Assembly (NCBI RefSeq): GCF_001619985.1
Contig: NW_017264203.1
Location: 434,001-498,000 of the forward strand
Direction of reading: 5' to 3'
DNA from: Xylona heveae TC161
Lineage: Eukaryota > Ascomycota > Xylonomycetes > Xylonales > Xylonaceae
DNA length: 64,000 bases
Part shown: in pieces, positions 1 through 9,846 of the stretch
Numbering within the stretch: the stretch's first letter is position 1
Layout: each line of letters opens with the position of its first letter
The notes under the pieces: generated by a model
The model's input: the letters and a program-made list of their open reading frames with translations, nothing else
Told to the model about the DNA's origin: nothing
Databases searched by the model: none
Program-made: the position numbers and the translations under genes

Positions 1-2670
1 AGCTTGTATAGGACTTGTTTTAAAGCATCTAAGAATCTTTCTTAGGGCTTGATTTTGAAGTTTTTGAAAAAGGTTCTTGTAGTTTATTTGTTGTTTCCAC
101 CAGATTGGAGATCCAAAGTCACTAATAAATGTAGTACAAGCTTTGTATAAGATAATTCCAGCTGGGACAGACATTCCTTTTTCTGATCCAAGTAGTCTAC
201 TTAAACTATAAAAGGCTCTTGTTGCTGCTATTACTTTTCTAGTAACATGTTCTTTGAAAGATAGTTTAAAGTCAAACCAGATTCCTAACCATCTAACACA
301 GGTACTAGGAACTATTATAGTTCCATTTGGTAGTGTACATGTAGCTTGGCTTAGTATTTTTGTCCTTTGAAAGTAGATAAGCTCTGTTTTTGTATCATCA
401 AATGCAATAGCATTTTCTTCTCTCCAGGTAAAGGCTAGTTTAGTAATTTTCTTAAGGATTAAACAATTAGCTATAGGTATAGCTTTTTGAACTACTATAG
501 TTATATCATCAATATAGCTAGATAGTTTGACTGTAGGGAATCTATCTTGGATATAGTTGAATAGAAATCTTAAGTATAATAAAAATAAAATAGGTGATAA
601 AGGTGAGCCTTGTAGAATTCCAGTATTGATAGCTGTCATGGGTTGTTGTTGTCTATCAAAAGCTAGACTAATTTGTTTTTGTGTCATAAAGCATTTTGTT
701 CAGTTAAGTACTACTTTTAGTAGTTGAAGTTATTGTAGAACTTGTAGTAGTTGTATAGTTAAAACATGGTCAAATGCTCCTTTTACATCCAAGAATAAGC
801 AGGATAAAACTTGTTTTTGATTCCAAGCTTTTTGAATATCATGGGTAAGCATTATAGCTGCATCTATAGCTGATCTTTGTTTTCTACCTCTCATTTACTC
901 TTGGTGTAGTAGATCTTGACTATCTTCTAGATAGAATAATCTAGTAGCTATAATCTTTTTTGAAATCTTGTCTAAGCAGTTAAGGAGTGTAATTATCTTA
1001 TATGCTTTTGGTTAAGTATAATTAGGCTTTGATGGTTTTTTTAGTACTGCTCCTATGTCTTGTCTCCAGCTAATAGGATGATATCCTTAGTCTAATAGTA
1101 TTTGATATACTAAAATAAACCATCTTGGAATGTATTGAAATGCTCTTTGAATGATTGTAAAAGATAATTGATCAGGTCCTGGAGCCTTTTTTGAAGCAAA
1201 AGTTTGAATGGCATGCTTGATTTCTTATTGAGTAATCTTTGACCAAGAGCATGTTTGAGCCTTGTATTGAACTCCTGTAGTTCCTTGACTTGTAGATAGT
1301 ATAGGAAATAAAGTAGCTAAGAAAGCTGAACATTTTCTTTCAAAAGTAATTTCTAGAGTAGCTAGTCCTTGAATAAGAAGAAGTTTTTCTACTTTTCTTG
1401 GATTAGTATAGTGATATACTTTGAAAACATCAGCTCCTTTAGCATTTGTTAAAAAGTTTGTCCAGGATGTTTCTTTAGCTTGTTTAATACTTTTAAAAAA
1501 ACTGTTTTTTTTAGTAGTATATTCTTTCCATAGAGCTTGGCTTTTGTTTTGCTTCCATTGTCTCTTTGCTTGAGTTACTTTAGTTTTTTAAGATGATAGT
1601 TGGTCATTCTACCATGGTTTAGATCTTGAAGATAGTTTAAATTGAGGAATAGATCTTTGACATGCTATTTTAATAGCATGTTATAGTGTACATGTTATTT
1701 CTTCTAGCCTGGTAGTTGAAATAGTATCTTCTAGTAATTCTTTTTGTAGTTGATCTAGATGATACTTTTCTTGCTCCTGAATTATACTTTGAAAGATCTT
1801 CCAGTTGGCCTTATTAACATTGAAAGAAGTATGTATAGGCTGAATAACTTCTTCTAATTTTGTTCCTTTTAATGTAAATTTAATTGCTTCATGATCTAAT
1901 CCTGTTGCCCAGTCTTTTAGTATTTGCCAATCTTGTATATAAAGATATAGGTTGGGTGTAGAAAATGCCAAATCTAATACTGAGGAGGTATTTCTTTGAT
2001 TTTCAAGATAAGTCATTAAATCAGGAGTGTTTATCAAGAGAAATTGATATTGTGTAAGCCATGTAACTAGTACATCTGCTCTAATAGAAATAGTTTTCAT
2101 AGAATGCTACCATGCATGATATGCATTAAAATCTCCACAGATAAATGTTCTAGACCATGGTTGTAATTTATGTAATAATCTCTCTACTGTCCATAGAGAA
2201 GGTATTGTAGTTTGTTGAGCTTTATTATAGATATTAATAATGAATGTTAGTAAAATGGTAGTGCTTTGTACTTGTAAAATAAAACAATCTTCATCTTGAA
2301 TCATTGTTGCAACAGTACATTGTAGGTCTGGTTTAAGCTTTGTAATAAAAGCTAATACTCTAGGTCTTTTTAATAATGACAGAGGAAATATTGTTGTAAA
2401 TAAAGGATGTGATATAGTAGTGTTGTTTAGTCCAATCCAGGGTTCTTGTAGTAAAAGAATGTCTGTTGAAGATGATGCTAGATCTAGACATGCATACATA
2501 ACATTAATAGATCTAGTACAATTGTGTTGAACTATTTGAATATCTGTTGGATTTCTATTCATTGATAGTCCATGGCAAGATGGTCTGTAGTTGATGTAGT
2601 TGGTAATAAGGCTTGGTATATAGAGCATTCTTTTGCATTGGCCTTGTGACTTCCCAAGCAGTTGCTGCAT
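1..2670 (-). pseudogene. LINE ORF2: endonuclease plus reverse transcriptase, decayed
   Basis: The N-terminal half (about 2670 to 1681) is an endonuclease/exonuclease/phosphatase fold: it has LLLQEPWIG, with the metal-binding Glu, near 2450, and the GDFNAYHAW box near 2110 to 2135. The reverse transcriptase follows toward position 1. QGSPLSPILF lies near 600 to 630, and the catalytic YIDD box is encoded around 500 to 511 (in the context KLSSYIDDITIVV). The usual thumb-like LGIWFDFKLSFKEHV segment follows at about 250 to 290. ORF2 overlaps the end of ORF1 in another frame. Several in-frame stops interrupt it, and the RNase H or 3' UTR part is outside the window. Confidence 0.88.
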
Positions 2671-3380
2671 TTAATAATGCTATGAAAACAGGCCTTGCCT
2701 ATAGTTGGTGGAGTACATATTGTACATGTATGTTGTCTTGTATTATGTAGTTCTGCACAGATTTGATATTTTGCTTCTTTAGTACATCTAGTATGTTGAT
2801 GTCCAAATTGTTGACATTTGAAGCATTGGTCTGTTGGTTTGTTGTCTTTATATTTAATTGTTCTAGCTGATAGTCCAGCTATAAAAAGTCTGTTTCTTAA
2901 GGCTTGCTTGGCTTCTTGTTCTGTTTTGAAAGCTAGTACCAGAGAAGAATGTTCCTTGTATTGTCTTGTTTTTACAGATGTAATCCAAGTAGGTAAACAT
3001 ACAAGTTTTAGACCTTTGTTATATGTTTCAAGTTCTTCTTGAATTGCTTGTAATTCTTGAGGTCCTTGAAATACTTTTGTAGGAATTTCATGAGCAACTA
3101 TTTTGTGCCATTTCTCATCTTTTGCAATTTGTGTTACTTCTAGTTCAGAGGCCCAGATAGCTTTGTATTGTAATAGTTAATAAGCTGTATTGTCTTGATG
3201 AGTAGTTAAGACAATGTTTGTCTTTGACTGAGATTGAGTAACACTTGCTACTAACAAATCATTGATTTTTGCTTCTTTAAGTTTTTTGTTGATCTGGTTC
3301 CTGATTTCCATAGCATTGAAAGGATTTGGCATCTGTTTAGGAGTAATAATTACTCTTCTATCTCTAAAGTAGGCTGCAGA
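2590..3380 (-). pseudogene. LINE ORF1: gag-like nucleic-acid-binding protein with zinc knuckles
   Basis: Minus-strand translation shows a segment rich in Lys and Gln (VIITPKQMPNPFNAMEIRNQ and onward), a middle domain, and then a perfect CCHC knuckle, CFKCQQFGHQHTRC, near 2775 to 2820. A second Cys-rich unit (CAELHNTRQHTCTIC) and a third knuckle starting CSNCLGSHKANAKEC follow down to about 2600. LINE ORF1 proteins of this type bind the element RNA. The C-terminal knuckles overlap the start of ORF2. The N-terminus is missing: the first residues of the open frame above about 3376 come from the neighbouring hAT terminus, not from the LINE. At least one in-frame stop is present, near 3177. Confidence 0.82.
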
Positions 3381-3509
3381 ATGGGTCAGGTTAGGGTCAG
3401 GTAGACCCCCTATAACCCTCCTGCTTGGCAACCCCCTGGGCTGGGTCAGGTTTACATTTTGAAGCATGACAGCCCAACAGGTAGAGTTGGATTACCCTAC
3501 ATTACCCTG
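3376..3509 (-). mobile_element. hAT terminal fragment (TIR and subterminal repeats)
   Basis: Read on the minus strand from 3509, the segment starts CAGGGTAATGTAGGGTAATC, a hAT-type terminal inverted repeat start. It then carries three copies of CCTGACCC within about 130 bp, as hAT subterminal regions often do. It is clearly more G+C-rich than its surroundings but still lacks CG. The LINE begins where it ends, so the LINE probably landed inside this element and the rest lies left of the window. The eight bases outside the end (3510 to 3517) would be the target duplication, which cannot be tested here. Confidence 0.55.
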
Positions 3510-3816
3510 TTTAATCCATATCTAGAAATTTGTAAACATGCAGGGTGTAACATGATTTTATTAGCTAAAGATATTCAAATAAGCCTTTATAACATGTTTT
3601 TTACTAAGAAAACTAGTATTTATTTCTAGAGAAGTAAGAAAGCTCAGAATCATTACAATTATTACATCAATTTAAAAAAAAAAACCCAGTTCAATTTGTA
3701 ACACCATTATTTAAAAGCTAACCCTGATTGCTACAATTATCACATCAAATCAATTTGAATGTAGTAAAAATCAAGCATTGCATTGCATAAACATCTAACT
3801 AATTGTAGAAACCAAT
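3510..3816. other. AT-rich spacer with a possible hAT-type terminus
   Basis: No gene is visible. At 3541 the plus strand reads CAGGGTGTAACATG, which resembles a hAT terminus pointing right, toward the histone-like gene. I found no matching inverted end to the right by eye. The stretch also holds the 3' flank of the histone-like gene. Confidence 0.4.
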
Positions 3817-4551
3817 TTAAATCTTGCTATCCTTTCCAGTAATGATTTTGTGTACATGCTGCACCAGCTGCATATCCTTCTGCTAAATAGTAACCCTCTT
3901 TGCATGAATAGCCATTAGATTGGTCACTAGAAGTAGTTAGTTATGATTGCTACAATTATCATTGCAATACACATACTCTTAAATTCCTTTACCAGAGTTG
4001 CTTCTGCTACCTCTTGGAGGGTACCCAGAGCAGAGGACTAAATTCTCATGGGTGTGTTTGCTTTGTTGTTCATGATTTCTCTAACAACACATGAAAACAG
4101 CAATTTTGGCAGAAGGAGCTCAGTGGTCTTCTGGTAGCAGTGAATTTCACAGAGAGCAACAGCTAATAACATTAGTATATCCTCAAGTATAAAGAATGGA
4201 TTACTTACTTCTAGACTTGTAGCAGTGAGGTCTTTTGACATTCCTAGCTGTGCTAGTAGTTTTGGCAGCAGGATGATGGTGATTAGCAATAGTAGGAGCA
4301 TGCCTAGCCATTCTTGGTAGATTGTGTAGCCTTTTTGCAGAGGTATTGGTGGTGTTTGGAAGGGATTTTCCAGCAGGTGCCTTTCTTGTGGTTCTTTGAG
4401 CTACACATGGCTCTACAGCATTAGCATTACCAACAGCACTATCCTCAGTCACATCATGAGATGGTGAGTGTAAGCAGAAGGTAGATGGTATTGATGGAGT
4501 GCTTGCAAATGAGAGAGATGAAGTAGAATCATCCTCACCTTACCTCACCAT
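3817..4551 (-). pseudogene. Histone H3 variant gene, CpG-decayed, with two intact-looking introns
   Basis: Three exons (4551-4209, 4162-3977, 3926-3817) are separated by introns of 46 and 50 bp that keep GTAAGT...TAG and GTATGT...CTAAC...TAG signals. They total 639 nt in one phase (212 codons plus stop). The product is unmistakably H3-like. The tail ends ARNVKRPHCYKSR. Across intron 1 the alpha-N helix reads TVALCEIHCYQK (H3: TVALREIRRYQK), followed by TTELLLPKLLFSCVVREI. Across intron 2 comes MTNLMAIHAKRVTI (H3: DTNLCAIHAKRVTI). Arg is replaced by Cys or His at sites expected to have been CGN codons. Three in-frame stops (codon 4, the start of alpha-2, and after KRVTI) fit Gln codons changed by C-to-T. 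The tail before alpha-N is about 115 residues against roughly 40 in H3. The PKLxFS segment and a loop 1 about one residue longer resemble CENP-A-type variants. It is either element cargo or an old host duplicate. Confidence 0.85.
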
Positions 4552-4660
4552 CTTTGCAACCTAAGAATGAATTAGTAAAGAATGTAGGTTAGGGGACATA
4601 ATTGTAGCAATAATTGTAGCAATTAAAAGCAAGCAACAGCATCAAAAAATAGTAAAATTA

Positions 4661-4725
4661 CATAAAAACATGTAAAAACACATAAAAACATGTAAAAACA
4701 CATAGAATCACATAGAATTATGTAA
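4661..4725. repeat. 20-bp tandem repeat
   Basis: The unit CATAAAAACATGTAAAAACA occurs twice head to tail (4661-4680 and 4681-4700), followed by degenerate CATAGAAT units. It lies upstream of the histone-like gene. Confidence 0.8.
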
Positions 4726-5075
4726 CAAAAGAAGCAGAGTGCTACTAGAATGTTACAATGTGTAATTGTAGCAATCTTTGAAGTAATTCTACTCACCACC
4801 AAATGTTTCTGCTGTTTGTAATCTAAATATCATCAAATTAGCCTTTGTAATGAAAGTATACCATGAATATTGCACTATACATACTCTTCTTGATGAATGT
4901 AGCCTAAATTTAATGAAAACCCTGCTGGTAGTAGATTTCTTAATAAGGTTGTAGAAGGAAGAAGGATCATGATATTGAGATCTTTAGATATTTAGATTTC
5001 TACCACTTAGTCTGATTATGTCAGAACCATGCAATGCAAAGTAAATTCATGAAGTGAATTTTTATAGTGATATGT

Positions 5076-5202
5076 AAGGTGAAAGGTGAAGGTGAAGTAA
5101 AAGGTGAGGTGAAAGGTGAATTTATAGTGAGTGAGAAGTAAGTGTGTAAGATGGTAAGAAGTGAGTGTGTAAGATGGTGAGAAATGAGTGTATGAGATGG
5201 TA
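5076..5202. repeat. GGTGAA-type repeats and a 23-bp tandem repeat
   Basis: From about 5076 to 5120 there are interspersed AAGGTGAA/GGTGAAGT units. From 5134 to 5202 a 23-bp unit, AGAAGTAAGTGTGTAAGATG plus GTA, repeats three times (5134, 5157, 5180) with a few changes. The repeats sit between the divergent genes. Confidence 0.8.
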
Positions 5203-5509
5203 ATAAATGCTTATATATTTTACTTCCACCTTACCTTCTCTCTTTTACCTCTACAATCTCCTGCCAAAATCTTGAAGGTATGTATAAAATTATCAAATCT
5301 AGTTATATAGCTATGCAAAATATATTATTCAGTCACTAATGATGAGCTCTATCTAGCCATGTATGCAACATCACCACAGCTCTTGAACTACAGGAGAAAT
5401 TTGACAAAATGCTTGATAGAGTGGCCAAAGTTAGTATTCCTTGGTTCCTTGCTACTGGATCACCTTAATGATTACTACAATTGACCTGTAAGCTAACCCA
5501 CCTTACAGG

Positions 5510-6565
5510 ATGGATGAATCAAACCCACCCCTATTTCACTACCCTGTTGGACACCCCAAAGGCTCTGCAAACAAGTACAAGGCAGAAGCTAATTTCTCTC
5601 AAAGCAGCTTTGCCCAAAAGCATCATGCTCACCTTTTGAGCATGAATTCAATTAAGCTTGAGATTGAGAAAGCCAAGAACAATGACCACAATGTACACCT
5701 GAGGACTGTAAACAAAACTAAGCAAACCAACAAGTACAAGCAAGCTTTAAATGAGGCAAAAGAGGATTTAAAGCAGTAGGTAATTGATAGAGAAATATAC
5801 AAAAGGTAAGCTAGAATTGTAGTGATCTTTAAAGTGGTCTGCTAATCAGCAATCTAGATATGTCAATGGTACTAGCACTTAGGCAGTCTTAGCCAAATAT
5901 GGATATAGAGAGGATGGTAGCCTATTTGCTTAGGCAGATGACAGCAACCCTGTGTAGAAAGATGTAGAAGACAACCCAGATGATCCTTTTCAGGAGAAGT
6001 GCTAGCAGAATGATGATTTGGAGAATGGTGAGAACCTACCTGCAGAGATGACTGAGAAGGAGAGAAATGAAAGTACTGTAGATATTGACAAAGCTAAGCA
6101 AGGATCTTTGTAAACAATTGCCTTCAAAACCTGGCAAGACTATTGGAGAAATGCTGCTTCTACTCTCCTGAAGAAAGAGTACATTCTATCTACCATTCCT
6201 CATGAATCTTGGCCAGAGAAGAGTAAGGGTGCTAGCATCTATAAGGACATTAAACCTCATTGCTTTTTTACAACTTTTGAGATTGCTGTTTGGGCAAATT
6301 AGGTAGCATGATCTACTAAAAAGTGGGTTACCCTGCCAGGACCAGCCAATATGTGGCCAGAAAACTATGACTACCAATGTCATGGGTGGAAGATGGATGG
6401 AGAGGATCATGGCTAGCAGCAGGTCTTTTAGCTAGTCAAACTGTTAGAAAAGAAATTGAGGAATGGCAGTGTGCCTGCAAAGTAGTTGGAAGTCAAGGAT
6501 CATTTACTTGAATTTGTCATTTAGAGCATTAGAAGTTATTAGTTGCATTGCAAGACCTTAGCTAA
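5510..6565 (+). pseudogene. Unrecognised protein gene with AT-hook-like motif, decayed
   Basis: A coding-like frame starts at ATG 5510, directly after a good acceptor (cttacag, ending 5508). It runs to 5805, where a 52-bp GT-AG intron (5806-5857, with a gctaatc branch-like site) keeps the phase into a second exon reaching about 6565. Early on it reads GHPKGSANK, which becomes the AT-hook core GRPKGS if the His came from a CGC Arg codon. A Lys-rich, probably helical segment follows (SIKLEIEKAKNNDHN). Exon 2 has an acidic part and then a Trp-rich part including FKTWQDYWRNAAS and LPGPANMWPENYDYQCHGWK. In-frame stops are mostly TAG or TGA, as expected from cytosine decay. I do not recognise the family. 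It is divergent from the histone-like gene, about 960 bp start to start. Confidence 0.6.
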
Positions 6566-6975
6566 TTAGTGCTATCATTGTAGTGATCCTACTATTGGCT
6601 ACAATTTAATGTTTTATCTACTACTAAGCTATTAGATGTCTATTAGTACATGGAATTTTCAGGGGTCTGAAATAGTAGTGTAATGCATCTGCTCTATAGT
6701 TACTATCATTTACATACTATAGTAGAATGTTCTTGTTGTTATTTATTTTCTGAACTTTTAAATCAAAAATCCTCTCCATTGTCTAAAAAATATTTTCAAA
6801 AATTCTAAAAAATTCTCTGAGTGCATAGATGACTGGAAATACTACAGTTTTTACATTCTAAACTAATAAACTTAGCATTAAATCCTTTTCTAAGTCTTGA
6901 TACTTTGAATGTCATGTAATATACCTATAATAAATAGTAAATACCTTGTTAGAAAAAATTGTCATATGTTGTAAG
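6566..6975. other. AT-rich spacer, nothing recognised
   Basis: I see no coding pattern, RNA gene or clear repeat. It ends directly at the hAT terminus; the last eight bases, gttgtaag, are the candidate target duplication, whose partner is not in the window. Confidence 0.5.
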
Positions 6976-9340
6976 CAGGGTTGTACTAATGATTACATTA
7001 ATTTATCTCTTTTGGTATTTATACATTTATGCATCTACTAATGTATATGTACAAATCCAACCCTCCTTTTTTCATGAATTTTTCATGGATACTGCAATAT
7101 ACCATACTTTTTACATACAATTATACTGACAGCATGTCATTCTAATCAATTGATCCTCTACTACTATCTGATGATAAAGCTAGTAGCTCTTTTCTTCTAT
7201 CATTAGTACCTTTAACATCTACACTACACTTAGTACCTAGGTCAAACACTATTATCAGTGATCTTGATCAATATGACAACTATATCATCTTTTCATATAA
7301 GACATTTGAGAAATTCCTAGCCTGGTGGAATGACACACCTTGAGCAATTAGAAATGCTAGTCACTTAGTAAATTCTATAACTTCACCTGTTAATATATGT
7401 TAGACCTCTACAACATGTACCTCTATAGTGTAGAATAGCTTTTCTCAGGTTGCTCATGCTATTGAGGGTATACCTAGAGTTCTCTGCAAGCATTGCAAGC
7501 AACTACTTTTGCATCCTCAATCTAACAACACTGGAACATCTGCTCTTGGACAACATCTTGACTTAAATACTTATAAAAAGAAGCAGAAAGGAGTCACACA
7601 GCAAAGCCTGTAGACATGGGCAACTAGATCTATAAGTAGTATTCCTTGGTGGTGGGAGATTGCTCTAATGATTGCCTCATTTAGGTATTAACCACACCTG
7701 CAAGTCCCTTGATACCAACACCCTTTTCCAAGAAAGCATGGGAGGTTGCAATCCTTAATCTCATTGCAGCATTAAATTTTCCTTTTCAATTTGTTGAACA
7801 TCTAAAGTTCTATAAACTCCTGGATTTGGCTCACCCTGACTGTACAAAACCAAGTGAAAAGACACTATAAATCTGTCTTAGAGACACTGTGGATGAGCTA
7901 GAAACTACATTCATGGAGAACATGTCTTCAAAGGTTTCATTTGTAATTGATGGCTGGACAAGTCCCAATGGGTATAGCTTTCTTGCTATCCTAGCATATT
8001 TCATTGACAACAATTAGAAATTCCAGGAGGTGCTTCTTGGGTTTAAGTAGGTCAAGGGAGGACATACTGGACAAAATATGGCAGTCCTGGTTGCAAAGGT
8101 AATACAGAAGCACAAGCTTGAAGATAGGCTGCTTGTAGTTGTCTCAGACAATGCAAGTAACAACACTACACTTGCTCAGAACTTGGAGACATTGCTTCTA
8201 GAACAGTCATTTCAAGCATCTTCTGGTTATTTATCTTGCCTTTTCCATGTTATCTAACTTGCAGTTAAAGAATTGGTTGAAAACATTTATGTAATACTAA
8301 CTAACAACAACACAATTACAGAGTAGAAGACAAACATGATAGATGATATTAGTAATGAGCAGTATAGCATTCCTAGAACTATCTCCAAGGTATGGCCTAA
8401 TATTCTCATTTAATATAATATTTGTAGTAATTACTAACAAGACATTTATGTAGTTGTACAAACTGGCTGTGTTTTTTAAAGCAAGCCCTCAGAGACATGA
8501 GTAGTTTTATGAGATGCAAAGTGGCTTCAATCTTCATCTTAACCTAATACAGGATGTCTAGACACAATAGAATTCTACCTGTGATATGCTTACTTGTACA
8601 ATCCAACTACAGGAGCCCCTGGATGCTTGGTTTAGATTACTAAGTAATGATGATTCAATGCAAAGTATGTCTATTTCAGCTGATGAATGGGTGCATATCA
8701 AGTATGTAATTGAATTGCTTAAGCCATTTACAAAGTATACACAGGTGCTAGGTAAAACCAAAGATGCTACAATTCATCATGCTTTCTCTGTGTACAATGA
8801 TTTATTTAACCACATAGATGACTATACATCTCTCCTACAACAAAAGCAGCAATCCTGGAAACAGAATATGGTTAATGCTCTTCAAGCCTGTCAGGAAAAA
8901 CTCAGTCATTATTATGGAAAGACCTATAATGATGGAGGACAAATCTATTCCTGTACAACTATACTAGCTCCTGAGTATAAGCTATCTCTTTACAACAATG
9001 CAAACTGGGAACCAAGTTGAAAGGAGGTATACAAGAAAGATTTCTCTCAACTTTATCAAGATAAATATAATTCTAATGCAACCTGCATAGAACTAGTATA
9101 GCCTGTGGAGCTTCTAAATGAAGATGACCTTACATCAACAATTAGAAGTAACAAGTGTTAGAAAAGAAAGAGGAGCAATCAGGGACCAGGTAAGATTGCT
9201 AGGTATTTCTGTGAAAGTAGTATTCACAATTGCAGTAATAATTGTAGTGATCCTGCTAATCAAGATTTAGGGGTTGTTGCAAAGGCAGAGCCACTTTAGT
9301 ACTAGAGGCAAAAGCAAAATAAATTCCCTGGGCTAGCAAG
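6976..9340 (+). mobile_element. hAT DNA transposon, 3' end missing
   Basis: The element starts at 6976 with CAGGGTTGTACTAATGATTA, a hAT-type terminus, and codes on the plus strand for a transposase with BED finger, catalytic core and the beginning of the dimerisation domain. It stops at 9340, where a Ty3/Gypsy LTR begins. The expected remainder (the end of the dimerisation domain and the 3' terminus) is not found on the far side of the second LTR, so the right end has been lost or moved. CG is absent throughout. Confidence 0.85.
7134..9340 (+). pseudogene. hAT family transposase, decayed and truncated
   Basis: ATG 7134 opens a frame with in-frame stops. A BED-type zinc finger lies near 7480 to 7600 (CKHCKQLLLHPQ, then SALGQHLDLNTYKKK). 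PFQFVEHLKFYKLL follows near 7785. The first catalytic Asp is in VIDGWTSPNGYSF near 7950, and the second is in VVVSDNASNN near 8150. A GT-AG intron appears at about 8391 to 8455. The long open part from 8586 to 9020 covers the alpha-helical insertion region (SADEWVHIKYVIELLKPFTK). At the end, RQKQNKFPGLA (about 9308-9338) is the start of the hAT C-terminal dimerisation motif. Stops are mainly TAG, TGA and TAA, explained by C-to-T or G-to-A changes. The class is certain; the subfamily is not. Confidence 0.88.
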
Positions 9341-9846
9341 TGTAACAATGGTTACAAGGATCAGTAACAGATGGCACAGGGCCTACTTATGAAGTGTAGA
9401 GGCATGGTATGCTGCATGATATCACAAGACAAGTGGTCATGTGATAATAAGATAAGAAAGCAGAGAACAGTAGTAGAAATAGTGATCACAGTAATCACAA
9501 GTGATTACAAGGTGATCAAGGTGATCAGGTGTGATCAGCATGGAACAGATTGTCTATATAAGGAGGATGGTTTTCCTATGTAACTAGAATTGTTCTGTGT
9601 AGTTCTTAACATTATTGTTTAGCATTACTGCTTTACAGTAATTGGTTATCAGTCTTCAGATATTAGTACAACAACAATCTTATTACTTTATCTACCAGGC
9701 CTGAATTACTATATCATCTTATATCACTCCTATTACTGAATAATATTGCAGGACACTATATTACTAGGTGAGAACCCTTGAGATACTGATAGGGAACTAT
9801 CTAGGAAGATACAACCCAATGCCTACCTGTAGGTGTTACTATAACA
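9341..9846 (+). repeat. 5' LTR of the Ty3/Gypsy fossil
   Basis: 506 bp from TGTAACAATGG to TATAACA, bounded in the TG...CA manner. It has a TATA-like CTATATAAGGAGG near 9554. It aligns over its whole length with 16,398-16,924, with many transition-type differences. The left flank is hAT transposase sequence. Confidence 0.92.

Larger units (their letters stand above)
1..3380 (-). mobile_element. Tad1-like LINE (non-LTR retrotransposon), decayed, cut by the window start
   Basis: Reading the minus strand from about 3380 down to 1 gives a two-ORF LINE: ORF1 with CCHC zinc knuckles, then an overlapping ORF2 with an AP-type endonuclease and a reverse transcriptase. This order is that of fungal Tad1/I-clade LINEs. 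The 3' end lies beyond position 1. ORF1 begins inside its coding sequence where it meets a hAT terminus near 3376, so the copy looks 5'-truncated, which is common for LINE insertions. Like the rest of the island it contains no CG dinucleotide and has several in-frame stops, mostly TAG. The copy is dead. Confidence 0.9.
4552..5509. other. Intergenic region between divergent decayed genes
   Basis: This is the shared upstream region of the histone-like gene (minus) and the AT-hook-like gene (plus), and it contains the tandem repeats listed separately. From about 5367 to 5430 a short coding-like stretch (ALELQEKFDKMLDRVAKV) is followed by an intron-like gttagt...gctaac...cttacag ending at 5508. 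It may be an upstream exon of the plus-strand gene. Confidence 0.5.

Noticed and set aside
3380-3445. Repeated GGGTCAGGTTAGGG-like text resembling telomere repeat
   Set aside because: There are only isolated TTAGGG matches, and the repeats are CCTGACCC units within a hAT-type terminus. There is no tandem telomere array.
4038-4301. Separate minus-strand open frame starting with hydrophobic residues
   Set aside because: Its first part is another frame of histone exon 1 plus the intron; its C-terminal part is exon 2 of the H3-variant gene.
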